Positions 55,130 to 64,000 of a DNA stretch of 64,000 bases are shown piece by piece. Source of the stretch: Saccharopolyspora montiporae (lineage in GTDB: Bacteria; Actinomycetota; Actinomycetes; Mycobacteriales; Pseudonocardiaceae); contig NZ_JADEYC010000005.1 of the NCBI RefSeq assembly GCF_015209505.1, positions 62,001 to 126,000 on the forward strand. The letters run 5' to 3'. Every line of letters starts with the position of its first letter. The first letter of the stretch is position 1. The position numbers and the translations under genes were made by a program. The notes under the pieces are model-generated. The model saw only the letters and a program-made list of their open reading frames with translations, searched no databases and was not told the origin of the DNA.

Positions 55130-55489
55130 GTGCAGGGCAGGCTCAGTCGGGTCGCGGCGTCAGGGTTGTTCCTGTTGTTCGCGATGGTGCTCGTCTGCCT
55201 CGCCCCGGTCGTGCAGACCACCGTGAGCGGTACCAGCACGAAGCGCTCCGCCCCCGTTGAGAACGAGATAGAACACCGCGACAGCACCAAGATTCGCGGC
55301 ACGATCACGGCCCGCCGCAAGCGGTATCGGCCGCCGCACCCCCGCGCCCCGCTCCCGCACGAGTTGCTGGGCTTGCGGTCGGCTGCGGCACCGCAGACCG
55401 GGCCCCGGTGCCCGGGCGCGAACAAGCCGGTGCACCCGGTGGTGCGGTGGACGCATTCACCTCCTTCACTCCAGGTCTTCCGGCACTGA
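55130..55489 (+). CDS. Small secreted or membrane-tethered basic protein
   Basis: 119-residue protein. A short basic N-terminus (QGRLSRVAASG) and a hydrophobic stretch (about 11-30) form a signal peptide or anchor. The mature part has a charged region (EIEHRDSTKIRG) and a basic Pro/His/Arg-rich tail (ARRKRYRPPHPRAPLPHEL). No family recognised. GTG 55130 has AGGGGG 4 bases before it. It precedes the carbonic anhydrase gene by 54 bases on the same strand and may share its transcript. Confidence 0.6.
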   Translation: MQGRLSRVAASGLFLLFAMVLVCLAPVVQTTVSGTSTKRSAPVENEIEHRDSTKIRGTITARRKRYRPPHPRAPLPHELLGLRSAAAPQTGPRCPGANKPVHPVVRWTHSPPSLQVFRH

Positions 55490-55543
55490 GGGTTTCCTGT
55501 TTCGAGGAACCGGCAGGCATTTCTCCCTGGAGTGAAAAAGAAA

Positions 55544-56140
55544 ATGAGCTTCGACAGCATCGTGCAAAATGCACGACAGCACCATGACGTCTTCGCGCAG
55601 GACGACCGCGAGCAGCTCGCCGCAGGTCAGAAACCCGACGTCCTGTTCATCGGGTGCTCGGACTCGCGCGTGATCCCTTCCCGGATCACCGGAGCCGGGC
55701 CCGGTGAACTCTTCGAACTGCGCACCGCGGGCAATGTGGTGCCGAAGTACGACCCGAATTCCGCCACCGCCGAAATGGGCACCATCGAATACGCGGTGCT
55801 GCAGCTGAAGGTGCCGGAGATCGTCGTCTGCGGGCATTCGCACTGCGGCGCGGTGACCGCGCTGTCCATCGCCGGGCGCGGGCTCGGCGAGCTGCCCGCG
55901 CTGTGCACGTGGCTGGGCACCGACCAGCGCACCGGTGTGCAGCAGGTCGCCGACCCCGCGGTCCGCACCGAGAGCAAGCAGCACGTGTGCGACCAGCTCG
56001 ACGCGCTGCGCGAGTACCCGTTCATCCAGGACCGCATCCAGAGCGGAGACCTGCGTCTGCACGGGTGGTTCTACGAGATCGACACGGGGCGCGTCGAGCA
56101 AACGCCGAGCGATCCCCGTGCGGAGTTCCTGCCGCTGTAA
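55544..56140 (+). CDS. Beta-class carbonic anhydrase
   Basis: Zinc enzyme interconverting CO2 and bicarbonate. The 198-residue protein has the complete beta-CA site: Cys38, Asp40 and Arg42 in GCSDSRV, and His98 and Cys101 in GHSHCGAV. ATG 55544 is favoured, with GGAG about 12 bases upstream; GTG 55532 lies next to that GGAG. The next gene is a SulP transporter; such CA-SulP pairs (or fusions) are thought to supply bicarbonate for carboxylation reactions such as acetyl-CoA carboxylase. Confidence 0.95.
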   Translation: MSFDSIVQNARQHHDVFAQDDREQLAAGQKPDVLFIGCSDSRVIPSRITGAGPGELFELRTAGNVVPKYDPNSATAEMGTIEYAVLQLKVPEIVVCGHSHCGAVTALSIAGRGLGELPALCTWLGTDQRTGVQQVADPAVRTESKQHVCDQLDALREYPFIQDRIQSGDLRLHGWFYEIDTGRVEQTPSDPRAEFLPL

Positions 56141-56149
56141 CCCGCCCAC

Positions 56150-56201
56150 GAGGGAGACACACCGGCGCCGGGAAGGCGCCGGTGCGATACCCGTCTCCCT
56201 C
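56150..56201 (+). other. Nested hairpin between carbonic anhydrase and sulP genes
   Basis: Outer perfect 9-bp stem GAGGGAGAC (56150-56158)/GTCTCCCTC (56193-56201) encloses a perfect 10-bp stem CACCGGCGCC (56160-56169)/GGCGCCGGTG (56175-56184). Starts 10 bases after the stop. It could act as a partial terminator or RNA-processing site setting the ratio of the two proteins. Confidence 0.7.
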
Positions 56202-56224
56202 TTCCGGACCGCCTGGAGTGCACA

Positions 56225-57742
56225 GTGACGACTCAACTCGACTCGGAGAAGCCGGCGTCCAGCCGGTTCACCGAGTTCTTCCGACCGCCGAAGGGCACCC
56301 TCGGTGTCGACTTCGCCGCTTCCCTCGTGGTGTTCCTGGTGGCTCTGCCGCTGTGCGTCGGTGTGGCCGTCGCCTCCGGCGTGCCCGCCGAACTCGGCAT
56401 CGTGACCGGCATCGTCGGCGGCATCGTCGTCGGCCTGCTGCCCGGATCGACGATGCAGGTCAGCGGTCCCGCCGCTGGCCTGACCGTGGTGGTCGCCGAT
56501 GCGGTGGACCAGCACGGCCTGGCCACCCTCGGCATCATCGTGCTCGGTGCGGGTCTGCTGCAGATCCTGCTGGGCCTCAGCAGGCTCGGCACCTGGTTCC
56601 GGGCGATCTCGCCCTCCGTCGTGCAGGGCATGCTCGCCGGTATCGGCCTCGTGCTGATCCTCGGCCAGATCTACCCGGTCGGCGGCCTGCCGCAGCCGGA
56701 CACCACCGGGGAGAAGTTCTCCGGGATCCCCGATCTGCTGGTGCAGACCTTCACCAGCGCAGCGGGCCTGAGCGGGCTCGCCCTCGCCGCGCTCACGCTG
56801 GCGCTCATGGGCGCCTGGAAGAAGGCACCCGCGAAGTGGCGCGTGGTTCCCGGCGCCCTGGTCGCCGTCACCGCGGCGAGCGCGGTCGCCGCGTTCACCG
56901 CGGCCCCGGTCAGCAAGGTCGAGGTCGGTTCGCTGCTGGCGGCGATCAACCCGCCGTCCGCCGGTGCGTGGGGCGACTTCTTCGCGCCCGCGGTGCTGGG
57001 TTCGATCCTGACCTTCGCGCTGATCGCCTCCGCGGAGAGCCTGTTCAGCGCCGCGGCCGTGGACCGCATGCACGACCGTCCCAAGACGCAGTACAACAAG
57101 GAACTCGTCGCCCAGGGCGCGGGCAACTCGGTGTGCGGCATGCTCGGCGCGCTACCGATGACCGCGGTGATCGTGCGCAGTTCGGCGAACGTGCAGGCCG
57201 GGGCGCGCACCAAGGCCTCCCGCGTGCTGCACGGCGTCTGGCTGCTGCTGTTCGTCATCGCACTGCCGGGGGTGCTCGGGTTCCTTCCCGAGGCGGTGCT
57301 GGGTGCGCTGCTCATCCAAGCCGGCTGGAAGCTGCTCGAACTGCGCAACGCGGTCGAGCTGATCAAGAGCAACCGCGGCGAGGCGTTCGTGCTGATCCTG
57401 ACCACGACGATGATCGTGGCCACGGACCTGCTCATCGGGACGCTCACCGGTCTCGCGGTGGCCGTGGTCAAGACCGCGATCGAGATGTCGCGGCTGTCCG
57501 TGGCGTCCGAGCACGAGGACGAGCGCGTCCGCGTCGAGCTCGGCGGCAACGCCACGTTCCTGCGGCTGCCGCGGCTGCTGGACCACCTGGAGAACGTGCC
57601 GGCCGGCAAGGACGTGCACGTGGACATGACCGAGGTCCGCCACCTGGACCAGGCGTGCCACCAGGCCGTCGAGGACTGGGCCGCGCAGCAGCGGCGCAGC
57701 GACTGCAACGTCGAGGTCGCCATGCCCGCGGGCAGCAGGTGA
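56225..57742 (+). CDS. SulP/SLC26 family anion transporter, probable bicarbonate transporter
   Basis: 505-residue membrane protein with the SulP core: about 12-14 helices from residue 28 to 420, motifs VSGPAAGLTVVVADAV, SPSVVQGMLAGIGLVLILGQ and AESLFSAAAVDRMH. A short C-terminal STAS-like domain (about 440-500, GNATFLRLPRLLDHLENVP, then VHVDMTEVRHLDQAC) is visible. Substrate is inferred from the carbonic anhydrase gene upstream: bicarbonate, probably sodium- or proton-coupled. GTG 56225 has GGAG upstream. A strong terminator follows. Confidence 0.9.
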   Translation: MTTQLDSEKPASSRFTEFFRPPKGTLGVDFAASLVVFLVALPLCVGVAVASGVPAELGIVTGIVGGIVVGLLPGSTMQVSGPAAGLTVVVADAVDQHGLATLGIIVLGAGLLQILLGLSRLGTWFRAISPSVVQGMLAGIGLVLILGQIYPVGGLPQPDTTGEKFSGIPDLLVQTFTSAAGLSGLALAALTLALMGAWKKAPAKWRVVPGALVAVTAASAVAAFTAAPVSKVEVGSLLAAINPPSAGAWGDFFAPAVLGSILTFALIASAESLFSAAAVDRMHDRPKTQYNKELVAQGAGNSVCGMLGALPMTAVIVRSSANVQAGARTKASRVLHGVWLLLFVIALPGVLGFLPEAVLGALLIQAGWKLLELRNAVELIKSNRGEAFVLILTTTMIVATDLLIGTLTGLAVAVVKTAIEMSRLSVASEHEDERVRVELGGNATFLRLPRLLDHLENVPAGKDVHVDMTEVRHLDQACHQAVEDWAAQQRRSDCNVEVAMPAGSR

Positions 57743-57749
57743 CGACCGC

Positions 57750-57781
57750 ACCGGGCCGGACGTGACGGCGTCCGGCCCGGT
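57750..57781 (+). terminator. Strong terminator after sulP
   Basis: Perfect 13-bp stem ACCGGGCCGGACG with its complement and a 6-base loop, 8 bases after the stop and 13 bases before the rarA -10 box. Confidence 0.88.
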
Positions 57782-57794
57782 CGGGGCCGCCGGG

Positions 57795-57800
57795 TAGCGT
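57795..57800 (+). promoter_or_regulatory. -10 box of leaderless rarA
   Basis: TAGCGT, 7 bases before the GTG at 57808, no ribosome-binding site. Fits a transcript beginning at the start codon. Confidence 0.55.
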
Positions 57801-57807
57801 CGGTGGG

Positions 57808-59160
57808 GTGAGCGAAGGGCTGTTCGACGACGGGCTGTTCGGTGCCGCCACCGAGGACAAGGCGGGTGAGCGCCTGGCCGACAACGCGCCGCTGGCGGTG
57901 CGGATGCGGCCGCGCTCGCTGGAGGAGGTCGTCGGTCAGGACGACCTGCTCGCGCCCGGCGCCCCGCTGCGGCGGCTGGTGGAAGGCGGTTCGCGCTCCT
58001 CGCTGCTGCTCTACGGGCCGCCCGGTACGGGCAAGACCACGTTGGCCAACCTCGTCTCGCAGGCCACCGGGCGGCGGTTCGTGGCCCTGTCCGCGCTGTC
58101 CTCCGGCGTCAAGGAGGTGCGCGGGGTCATCGAGGAGGCCCGGCGCAGGCTCGGCCACTCCGCCGAGGCCACGGTGCTGTTCATCGACGAGGTGCACCGC
58201 TTCTCCAAGACCCAGCAGGACGCCCTGCTCGGCGCGGTGGAGGACGGCACGGTGCTGCTCGTGGCCGCCACCACGGAGAACCCGCACTTCTCCGTGGTCT
58301 CCCCGTTGCTGTCCCGCTCGCTGGTGCTGCAGCTGCGCAGCCTCGGTGAGGACGACATCCGCGAGCTGCTGGTCCGCGCGGTGGAATCCGAGCACGGGTT
58401 GAACGGGGCGGTGCGGTTGGAACCCGACGCCGAGGACCACCTGGTCGCGCTGGCCGGTGGCGACGCCCGCCGGGTGCTCACCGCGCTGGAGGCCGCCGCG
58501 GAATCGGCGGGAGCCACCGGTGCCGCGGTCGTCGACCTGGCCACGGTCGAGGCGACCGTGGACCGCGCGGCCGTGCTCTACGACCGGGACGGCGACCAGC
58601 ACTACGACGTGGCCAGCGCGTTCATCAAATCGATCCGCGGTTCCGATGTGGACGCGGCGTTGCACTACCTGGCCCGGATGGTCGAGGCGGGGGAGGACCC
58701 GCGGTTCATCGCGCGCCGGCTCGTGGTGCACGCCAGCGAGGACATCGGCATGGCCGATCCCACCGCGCTGCAGGCCGCGGTGGCCGCATCGCAGGCCGTC
58801 CAGTTCATCGGCATGCCCGAGGGGCGGCTGGCGCTGGCGCAGGCGACCGTGCACCTGGCCACCGCACCCAAGTCCAACGCGGTGATCACCGCCATCGACG
58901 CGGCCATCGGGGATGTGCGCGCCGGCCGGGCGGGCCCGGTGCCGGCGCACCTGCGCGACGGGCACTACGCCGGTGCGCAGCAGCTCGGCCATGCCAAGGG
59001 CTACCGGTACCCGCACGACCGCCCGGAGGGCGTGCTGGCCCAGCAGTACCCGCCGGAGGAGCTGGCCGGGCGTGACTACTACCACCCGACCGGCCGCGGG
59101 GCCGAACGTCCGCTGCACGACCGGGTGGCCAAGCTGCGCGGCATCGTGCGCGGCGGGTGA
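57808..59160 (+). CDS. rarA: Replication-associated recombination protein A (RarA/MgsA)
   Basis: AAA+ ATPase acting at stalled replication forks, related to RuvB and clamp loaders. The 450-residue protein has [16 protein letters not shown], Walker [10 protein letters not shown] (about 73-81), Walker [30 protein letters not shown] and the C-terminal tetramerisation domain with [17 protein letters not shown] and YRYPHDRP. Counterpart of Rv2559c. Start GTG 57808, leaderless. Confidence 0.96.
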   Translation: MSEGLFDDGLFGAATEDKAGERLADNAPLAVRMRPRSLEEVVGQDDLLAPGAPLRRLVEGGSRSSLLLYGPPGTGKTTLANLVSQATGRRFVALSALSSGVKEVRGVIEEARRRLGHSAEATVLFIDEVHRFSKTQQDALLGAVEDGTVLLVAATTENPHFSVVSPLLSRSLVLQLRSLGEDDIRELLVRAVESEHGLNGAVRLEPDAEDHLVALAGGDARRVLTALEAAAESAGATGAAVVDLATVEATVDRAAVLYDRDGDQHYDVASAFIKSIRGSDVDAALHYLARMVEAGEDPRFIARRLVVHASEDIGMADPTALQAAVAASQAVQFIGMPEGRLALAQATVHLATAPKSNAVITAIDAAIGDVRAGRAGPVPAHLRDGHYAGAQQLGHAKGYRYPHDRPEGVLAQQYPPEELAGRDYYHPTGRGAERPLHDRVAKLRGIVRGG

Positions 59161-59340
59161 GCTGCCGGGGGCACGTGCTCGCATGCGGTCTCCCCGCGGC
59201 GCAACCCGAAAGGCTCACGGCGGCCCGGGTGAGGCGGCTGCGGGACCGGCGCACCGCACCGGTAACCTGACCCGCGATCACAGACACCGGCGGCCGAGGG
59301 GCCGATCCGGTGGCGGCAAACACCTGAACCGGGAGGGCAC

Positions 59341-59745
59341 GTGACGCCTACGCAGATCGCCGCGCTGATCGCCGCAGGTGCATTCGTGCTGCTGGTCGTG
59401 CTGCTGGCGATCCCGCTGATCAAACTCGGCCGCACCCTCGACGAGGCGACGACCGCGATCCGCAAGGCCCACGAGAACACCGACCCGCTGTTCACCGGTG
59501 CGAATTCGACGATCACGCACGTGAACACCCAGCTGGAGCGCGTCGACGGCATCACCGCCAACGCGAAGACGATCAGCGGTAACGCCTCGGCGTTGTCCTC
59601 GCTGTTCACCGCTACACTGGGTGGTCCGCTGGTGAAGACTGCGGCCTTCTCTTACGGGGTCAACAAGGCGCTCCGGTCCCGTCGGAAGCGGAAGCAGGAG
59701 CCCGCCGGCAAGCACTTCCGCACGCGCAAAGGGGGGCGCAAGTGA
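59341..59745 (+). CDS. DUF948 membrane protein
   Basis: 134-residue protein: one N-terminal helix (5-27), a coiled-coil segment with TTAIRKAHENTDPLFTG (DUF948) and a basic tail (RRKRKQ). Family members are small, sometimes stress-linked membrane proteins of unknown function. GTG 59341 has GGAGGG upstream. Overlaps the next gene by 4 bases. A TAACCT at 59263-59268 may be the -10 box of this operon, which leads into alaS. Confidence 0.82.
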   Translation: MTPTQIAALIAAGAFVLLVVLLAIPLIKLGRTLDEATTAIRKAHENTDPLFTGANSTITHVNTQLERVDGITANAKTISGNASALSSLFTATLGGPLVKTAAFSYGVNKALRSRRKRKQEPAGKHFRTRKGGRK

Positions 59746-60041
59746 GGCGCCTGTTCTGGTTCGGCACCGGAGTCGCAGCCGGAGTCGCGTTGACCCGCAA
59801 GATCAACGAGACCACCCGCAAGGCCACCCCCGCGGGCATGGCCGAGCAGGTCGGCGGAGCCATGCGCGAGCTGGCGACCGCCGTCGGCTCGTTCGGCGCC
59901 GAGGTTCGCGCGGGCATGCAGGAGCGGGAAGGGGAGCTGCAGGACGTCGTCGCTCGCGATGACGACGCCGCGCGGCCGCGCCGGGCGGAGGTACCCGACG
60001 ACGCCGGAGAGGCCCGCCGAGCTCGCCGGGCGGGACGCTGA
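59742..60041 (+). CDS. Small DUF6167-like protein
   Basis: 99-residue protein starting [20 protein letters not shown], a short hydrophobic N-terminus typical of an actinobacterial family located before alaS. The middle is amphipathic and the C-terminus charged. Function unknown; coupled to the DUF948 gene through a GTGA overlap, suggesting the two proteins act together. Confidence 0.75.
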   Translation: MRRLFWFGTGVAAGVALTRKINETTRKATPAGMAEQVGGAMRELATAVGSFGAEVRAGMQEREGELQDVVARDDDAARPRRAEVPDDAGEARRARRAGR

Positions 60042-60112
60042 GCGGGCCGCCCGCCGCATCCCGCCGAGATCCACCGGCCACCAGCCCCCACCGCGTTTTC
60101 CGAGGAACCACC

Positions 60113-62782
60113 GTGCAGACCCACGAGATCAACAACCGGTTCACCGAGCACTTCCGCCGCCGCGGCCACACCGTCGTGCCCAGTGCCTCGCTGATCCTGG
60201 ACGACCCGACCCTGCTGTTCGTCAACGCGGGGATGGTCCAGTTCAAGCCTTACTTCCTGGGCGACGCCCCCGCGCCCTACCCGCGGGCCACCAGCATCCA
60301 GAAGTGCGTGCGCACCGGGGACATCGACGAGGTCGGCAAGACCACCCGGCACAACACGTTCTTCCAGATGGCCGGGAACTTCTCGTTCGGCGACTACTTC
60401 AAGGAAGGCGCCATCGCCAACGCCTGGGAGCTGATCACCGGCTCGCAGGCCGACGGCGGTTACGGCTTCGACCCGGAGCGCATCTGGGTCACCGTCTTCG
60501 AGCACGACCGCGAAGCCGCCGAGCTGTGGAAGCAGGTCACCGGGATCCCGGCCGAGCGCATCCAGACGCGTGATGCGCAGGACAACTACTGGGACATGGG
60601 CGTGCCGGGACCGGGCGGTCCCTGCTCGGAGATCTACTACGACCGCGGCCCCGAGTACGGCCGCGAGGGTGGCCCGGTGGTCGACGAGAGCCGCTACATC
60701 GAGATCTGGAACCTGGTGTTCATGCAGGACATCAGGGGTGAGCAGGCGCCCAAGGAGGGCTTCCCGCCGATCGGTGAGCTGCCCACCAAGAACATCGACA
60801 CCGGAATGGGCGTCGAGCGGGTGGCCTGCCTGTTGCAGGGCGTGGACAACGTCTACGAGACGGATCTGGTGCGCCCGGTGATCGCCAAGGCCGAGGAGCT
60901 GTCCGGCCGTGCCTACGGCGCCGACCACACCGACGACGTGCGGTTCCGGGTGATCGCCGATCATGCGCGCTCCGGGGTGATGCTCGTCGGCGACGGCGTG
61001 ACGCCCGGCAACGAGGCCCGCGGTTACGTGCTGCGCAGGTTGCTGCGCCGGATCGTGCGCTCCACCCGGCTGCTGGGCGTGCAGGAGCCGGTGCTCGGCG
61101 AGTTCGGCGCGGTCGTGCGCGACGCGATGGCCCCGACCTACCCGGAGCTGGTCACCGAGTTCGACCGCATCGAGTCGGTGCTGCGCAACGAGGAGGACGC
61201 GTTCCTGTCCACGTTGACCGCCGGCTCCAAGATCTTCGACACCGCGGTCCGGGAGACCAGGAAGTCCGGCGGGGCGCAGCTGGGCGGGGACAAGGCGTTC
61301 CAGCTGCACGACACCTACGGCTTCCCGATCGACCTGACCCTGGAGATGGCCGCCGAGCAGGGGCTGTCCGTGGACGAGCAGGGCTTCCGGGACCTGATGG
61401 CCGAGCAGCGCCGCCGGGCCAAGGAGGACGCCAAGGCGCGCAAGAGCGGGCACGGTGACCTGTCCACCTACCGCACGCTGCTCGACGAGCACGGCACCAC
61501 GGAGTTCATCGGCTACACCGATCTGCAGGCGCAGAGCCGGGTGCTCGGGCTGCTCGTCGACGGGCAGAGCGTGCCCGCGGCTTCGGCGGGCACCGAGATC
61601 GAGCTGGTGCTCGACCGGACGCCGTTCTACGCCGAGGGCGGCGGGCAGATCGCCGACACCGGTCGGCTCGTCGGCCCGGGCGTCGAGGTGGAGATCGACG
61701 ACGTGCAGCGCGCGGTGCCGGGGCTGTTCGTGCACCGCGGCCGGGTGCTGGCCGGTGACCTCGGCGTGGACACCAAGCTGGACGCGGCCGTCGACCAGCA
61801 GCGCAGGCACGCCATCGCCCGCTCGCACTCGGCCACCCACCTCGTGCACGCGGCCGTGCGCAACGCTTACGGGAACCGGGCCGCGCAGGCCGGTTCGCTG
61901 AACTCGCCGGGCCGGATGCGCTTCGACTTCACCGCGCCCGCCGCCGTCTCGCAGGGCGTGCTGGCAGGTGTCGAGGAAGAGGTCAACGATTACCTGCAGA
62001 GCGACGTGGAGGTGCAGTCCTACACCACCACCATGGACCGCGCCATGGAGCTCGGCGCCGTCGCGCTGTTCGGCGAAAAGTACGGCGACCAGGTCCGGGT
62101 CGTGGACATGGGCGACTACTCGCGGGAGCTGTGCGGCGGTACGCACGTCCCGCGCATCGGCAACCTCGGCGTGGTCAAGCTGGTCGCGGACTCCTCGGTG
62201 GGGTCCGGGGTGCACCGGGTCGAGGCCCTGGTCGGCATGGACGCGATGCGGCACATCAGCAAGGAGCACCTGCTGGTGACCCGGCTCGCCGAGCAGTTCA
62301 AGGTCCCGGCCGAGGAGCTGCCCGAGCGCATCGAGGGCGTGGTCTCCCGGCTGCGCGACGCGGAGAAGGAACTGGACCAGCTGCGCATCGAGCGGGTGCT
62401 CGCCTCCGCGGGCCAACTGGCGGACAAGGGCACCGACGTGCGCGGGGTGACGCTGGTCGCCGAGCAGGTCGCCGACGGTGTGGACGGCAACGGGCTCCGC
62501 GCGCTGGCCGGGGAGGTCCGCGGCAGGCTCGGCTCCCGCCCGGGCGCGGTGGCGCTGTTCTCCGCGAGCGAGGGCAAGGTCAACTTCGTGGTCAGCGTGA
62601 ACGAGGCGGGCCGGGACGCCGGTCTGGCCGCGGGCAAGCTGGTCCCGTCGTTCGCCGCCGAGGTCGGCGGCCGCGGCGGGGGTAAACCGGACATGGCGCA
62701 GGGCGGGGGCACCGACCCGGCGGGGATCACCGCGGCGATCGGCGCGCTGCGCGGCGAAGTTGCGCAGGTGGTCGGCAGTTGA
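60113..62782 (+). CDS. alaS: Alanyl-tRNA synthetase
   Basis: Class II synthetase for tRNA-Ala. 889 residues, full length: catalytic core with [10 protein letters not shown] and the [19 protein letters not shown] segment, tRNA recognition region, editing domain with [13 protein letters not shown] and [10 protein letters not shown] (zinc ligands His/Cys), and a C-terminal oligomerisation domain (C-Ala) ending [19 protein letters not shown] 60113 has GAGGAA upstream. Overlaps ruvX by 4 bases. Confidence 0.97.
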   Translation: MQTHEINNRFTEHFRRRGHTVVPSASLILDDPTLLFVNAGMVQFKPYFLGDAPAPYPRATSIQKCVRTGDIDEVGKTTRHNTFFQMAGNFSFGDYFKEGAIANAWELITGSQADGGYGFDPERIWVTVFEHDREAAELWKQVTGIPAERIQTRDAQDNYWDMGVPGPGGPCSEIYYDRGPEYGREGGPVVDESRYIEIWNLVFMQDIRGEQAPKEGFPPIGELPTKNIDTGMGVERVACLLQGVDNVYETDLVRPVIAKAEELSGRAYGADHTDDVRFRVIADHARSGVMLVGDGVTPGNEARGYVLRRLLRRIVRSTRLLGVQEPVLGEFGAVVRDAMAPTYPELVTEFDRIESVLRNEEDAFLSTLTAGSKIFDTAVRETRKSGGAQLGGDKAFQLHDTYGFPIDLTLEMAAEQGLSVDEQGFRDLMAEQRRRAKEDAKARKSGHGDLSTYRTLLDEHGTTEFIGYTDLQAQSRVLGLLVDGQSVPAASAGTEIELVLDRTPFYAEGGGQIADTGRLVGPGVEVEIDDVQRAVPGLFVHRGRVLAGDLGVDTKLDAAVDQQRRHAIARSHSATHLVHAAVRNAYGNRAAQAGSLNSPGRMRFDFTAPAAVSQGVLAGVEEEVNDYLQSDVEVQSYTTTMDRAMELGAVALFGEKYGDQVRVVDMGDYSRELCGGTHVPRIGNLGVVKLVADSSVGSGVHRVEALVGMDAMRHISKEHLLVTRLAEQFKVPAEELPERIEGVVSRLRDAEKELDQLRIERVLASAGQLADKGTDVRGVTLVAEQVADGVDGNGLRALAGEVRGRLGSRPGAVALFSASEGKVNFVVSVNEAGRDAGLAAGKLVPSFAAEVGGRGGGKPDMAQGGGTDPAGITAAIGALRGEVAQVVGS

Positions 62783-63252
62783 GTGACCCCGCGCAGCAGC
62801 GGCCCGGACCGGGCAGGCGGCTGGGCGTCGACGTCGGCGACGTGCGGGTGGGCGTGGCGCTCAGCGATCCGTCGCCGATGATGGCCAGCCCGCTGGTCAC
62901 CCTGGCCCGGGACGAATCCGGGGGCGGCGACCTGACCCAGCTGGCGGGCCTGGTCGCCGAGCACGAGGTGGTCGAGGTGGTCGTCGGGCTGCCGAAGACG
63001 CTGCAGAACCGGCACGGTGCCGCGGCGGACAAGGCCCGGACCTACGGGGAGGCGCTCGCCGAGCGGATCGCGCCGGTTCCGGTGCGGTTCTCCGACGAGC
63101 GGCTGACCACCGTCACCGCCAGCCGCATGCTGTCCCAGCGCGGTGTGCGCGGCAAGAAGCAGCGCTCCGTCGTCGACCAGGCAGCGGCGGTGGAGATCCT
63201 GCAGGCATTTCTGGACACTCGGGGGCGCGAGACACGAGAGGACCTGTCGTGA
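62779..63252 (+). CDS. ruvX: Holliday junction resolvase-like protein RuvX (YqgF)
   Basis: 157-residue RNase H-fold nuclease thought to process pre-16S rRNA 5' ends or Holliday junctions. [16 protein letters not shown] carries the first catalytic Asp; [25 protein letters not shown] and the [16 protein letters not shown] end (final Asp) follow. The start is TTG at 62779, overlapping the alaS stop (TTGA), with AGGTGG 7 bases upstream; no other in-frame start fits. Confidence 0.93.
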   Translation: MSDPAQQRPGPGRRLGVDVGDVRVGVALSDPSPMMASPLVTLARDESGGGDLTQLAGLVAEHEVVEVVVGLPKTLQNRHGAAADKARTYGEALAERIAPVPVRFSDERLTTVTASRMLSQRGVRGKKQRSVVDQAAAVEILQAFLDTRGRETREDLS

Positions 63253-64000
63253 GCGACGATCTCGGACTGTTCGCCGACGAGTCGGATCAGCCGCCCAGAC
63301 GGGCGTCGGACCCCGAGCGCTTCCGCCGTCGCAGGCGCCGCCGGGTGGTCACCGCGCTGGCCGGATTGTTCGTGCTGGTGCTGGTCACCGGCGGTGTGCT
63401 CTACGGGGCCCGGACGATCATGCAGATCGGTTCCTACGACGACTACTCCGGCGCGGGAACCGGTGAGGTCGTGATCGAGGTGGAATCCGGCGATACGGTC
63501 AGCGCGATCGCCAGCACCATGGCCGAGCAGGATGTGGTGGCCAGTTCGAGCGCGTTCGTCTCCGCCGCCGAGCAGGACAACCGGGTGAACAGCATCCAGC
63601 CCGGCTTCTACCTGATGCGCGGGCAGATGTCCGGGGACGAGGCGGTGCAGCGGATCCTGTCCCCGGACGCGCAGACCGGCCGGGTCGACATTCGCGGCGG
63701 GATGCGGATGGAGGACCAGCTGGCCCCGGACGGCGGACACACGCCCGGCGTTCTGGCGATGCTCGCCGAGGCGACCTGCGCCGGGGACGCCCAGCAGTGC
63801 ACCACCCCGGAGGAGATGCACGCGGTCGCCGAGAACGCCGACCTGGCGTCGTTGGGCGTGCCGGACTGGGCCGTGCGGGGCGCGCAGCAGGCCGAACCGA
63901 AGCGGCGGCTGGAAGGGCTGATCATGCCGGGCGTCTACGACGTGAAACCGGGGGAGAGCGCGGAGAACGTGCTGCGCAGCGTCCTCGGGAAGTCGGCGGC
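63249..64000 (+). CDS. mltG: Endolytic murein transglycosylase MltG, 5' part
   Basis: First 250 residues of a single-pass membrane lytic transglycosylase that cuts nascent peptidoglycan strands. Cytoplasmic acidic/basic N-terminus (1-38), one helix (about 39-57), then the LysM-like/YceG region (VVIEVESGDTVSAIASTMAE, IQPGFYLMRGQMSGDEAVQRI). The LEGLIMPGVYDV segment near 225 holds the catalytic Glu (usual motif LEGYLFPDTY). GTG 63249 overlaps the ruvX stop. The gene runs off the right edge. Confidence 0.93.
   Translation, partial: MSDDLGLFADESDQPPRRASDPERFRRRRRRRVVTALAGLFVLVLVTGGVLYGARTIMQIGSYDDYSGAGTGEVVIEVESGDTVSAIASTMAEQDVVASSSAFVSAAEQDNRVNSIQPGFYLMRGQMSGDEAVQRILSPDAQTGRVDIRGGMRMEDQLAPDGGHTPGVLAMLAEATCAGDAQQCTTPEEMHAVAENADLASLGVPDWAVRGAQQAEPKRRLEGLIMPGVYDVKPGESAENVLRSVLGKSA

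Noticed and set aside
55100..55130. GGGAAC-N19-GTTCCG resembling a SigR promoter
   Set aside because: The -10 part overlaps the GTG start of the small secreted protein, so a transcript from it could not produce that protein; it is partly an accidental palindrome with the ribosome-binding site.

Overview
The window is one contiguous piece of a very GC-rich actinobacterial chromosome. Codons end mostly in G or C, GTG and TTG starts are frequent, many stops and starts overlap (ATGA, GTGA, TTGA), and several starts look leaderless. The gene content and order (ruvCAB-yajC-secDF-apt-rel-ppi-hisS, aspS, rarA-alaS-ruvX-mltG, thrS-HIT-pgsA, pdxS...pdxT-yebC) match the Rv2553c-Rv2614c stretch of Mycobacterium tuberculosis. 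Together with tmsAB-type fatty-acid methylation genes, a Methyltransf_19 protein and EF-G2, this points to a member of the Pseudonocardiales, possibly Saccharopolyspora-like. The genus is inference. I see no rRNA, tRNA, CRISPR array, insertion sequence or prophage.

Left third (about 1-21.7 kb, mixed strands, accessory-flavoured). A proline catabolism unit (proline dehydrogenase and P5C dehydrogenase) faces a PucR-type regulator. It is followed by pantothenate kinase, a universal stress protein overlapping a class III adenylate cyclase, and a two-gene unit for 10-methyl branched (tuberculostearic-type) fatty acids. Then come a VOC-fold protein, the remnant of an MFS transporter, a DUF3558-like membrane protein pair, a tandem 16-bp repeat, a lipase-maturation-factor-like protein, an RlmA-like rRNA methyltransferase, a ketoglutarate-semialdehyde-type dehydrogenase, and an FprA ferredoxin reductase with a possible SigR promoter. 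The section ends with a methyltransferase paired with a PAS-GGDEF-EAL protein whose EAL half is catalytically degraded.

Middle (21.8-46.3 kb, mostly + strand, core). thrS-HIT leads to YceI and a phosphatidylinositol-phosphate-synthase-like PgsA; an EF-G2 lies opposite. The PLP synthase genes pdxS and pdxT are separated by a divergent HTH-cupin regulator and an AzlCD amino-acid exporter, with two repeated operator-like sites between them. yebC ends this block at a strong terminator. The recombination/secretion/stringent-response block ruvCAB-yajC-secDF-apt-rel follows, with a LexA box before ruvC and a SigR-type promoter before rel. A membrane cyclophilin, a metallo-hydrolase and hisS come next.

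Right third (46.3-64 kb). A YibE/F membrane protein, a frameshifted gene remnant, a radical SAM protein behind a second LexA box, an HTH protein, a structured leader before aspS, and an aminoglycoside-phosphotransferase-fold protein. A carbonic anhydrase-SulP pair has an elaborate hairpin between its genes and is preceded by a small secreted basic protein. The window closes with leaderless rarA, two small membrane-associated proteins, alaS, ruvX and the start of mltG, which runs off the right edge.

The most promising unexplained elements are the azlCD/regulator module inside the pdx locus, the degenerate-EAL signalling pair, the structured DNA upstream of aspS and between the carbonic anhydrase and sulP genes, and the tandem 16-bp repeat. 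I did not find one clear previously undescribed multi-gene system.
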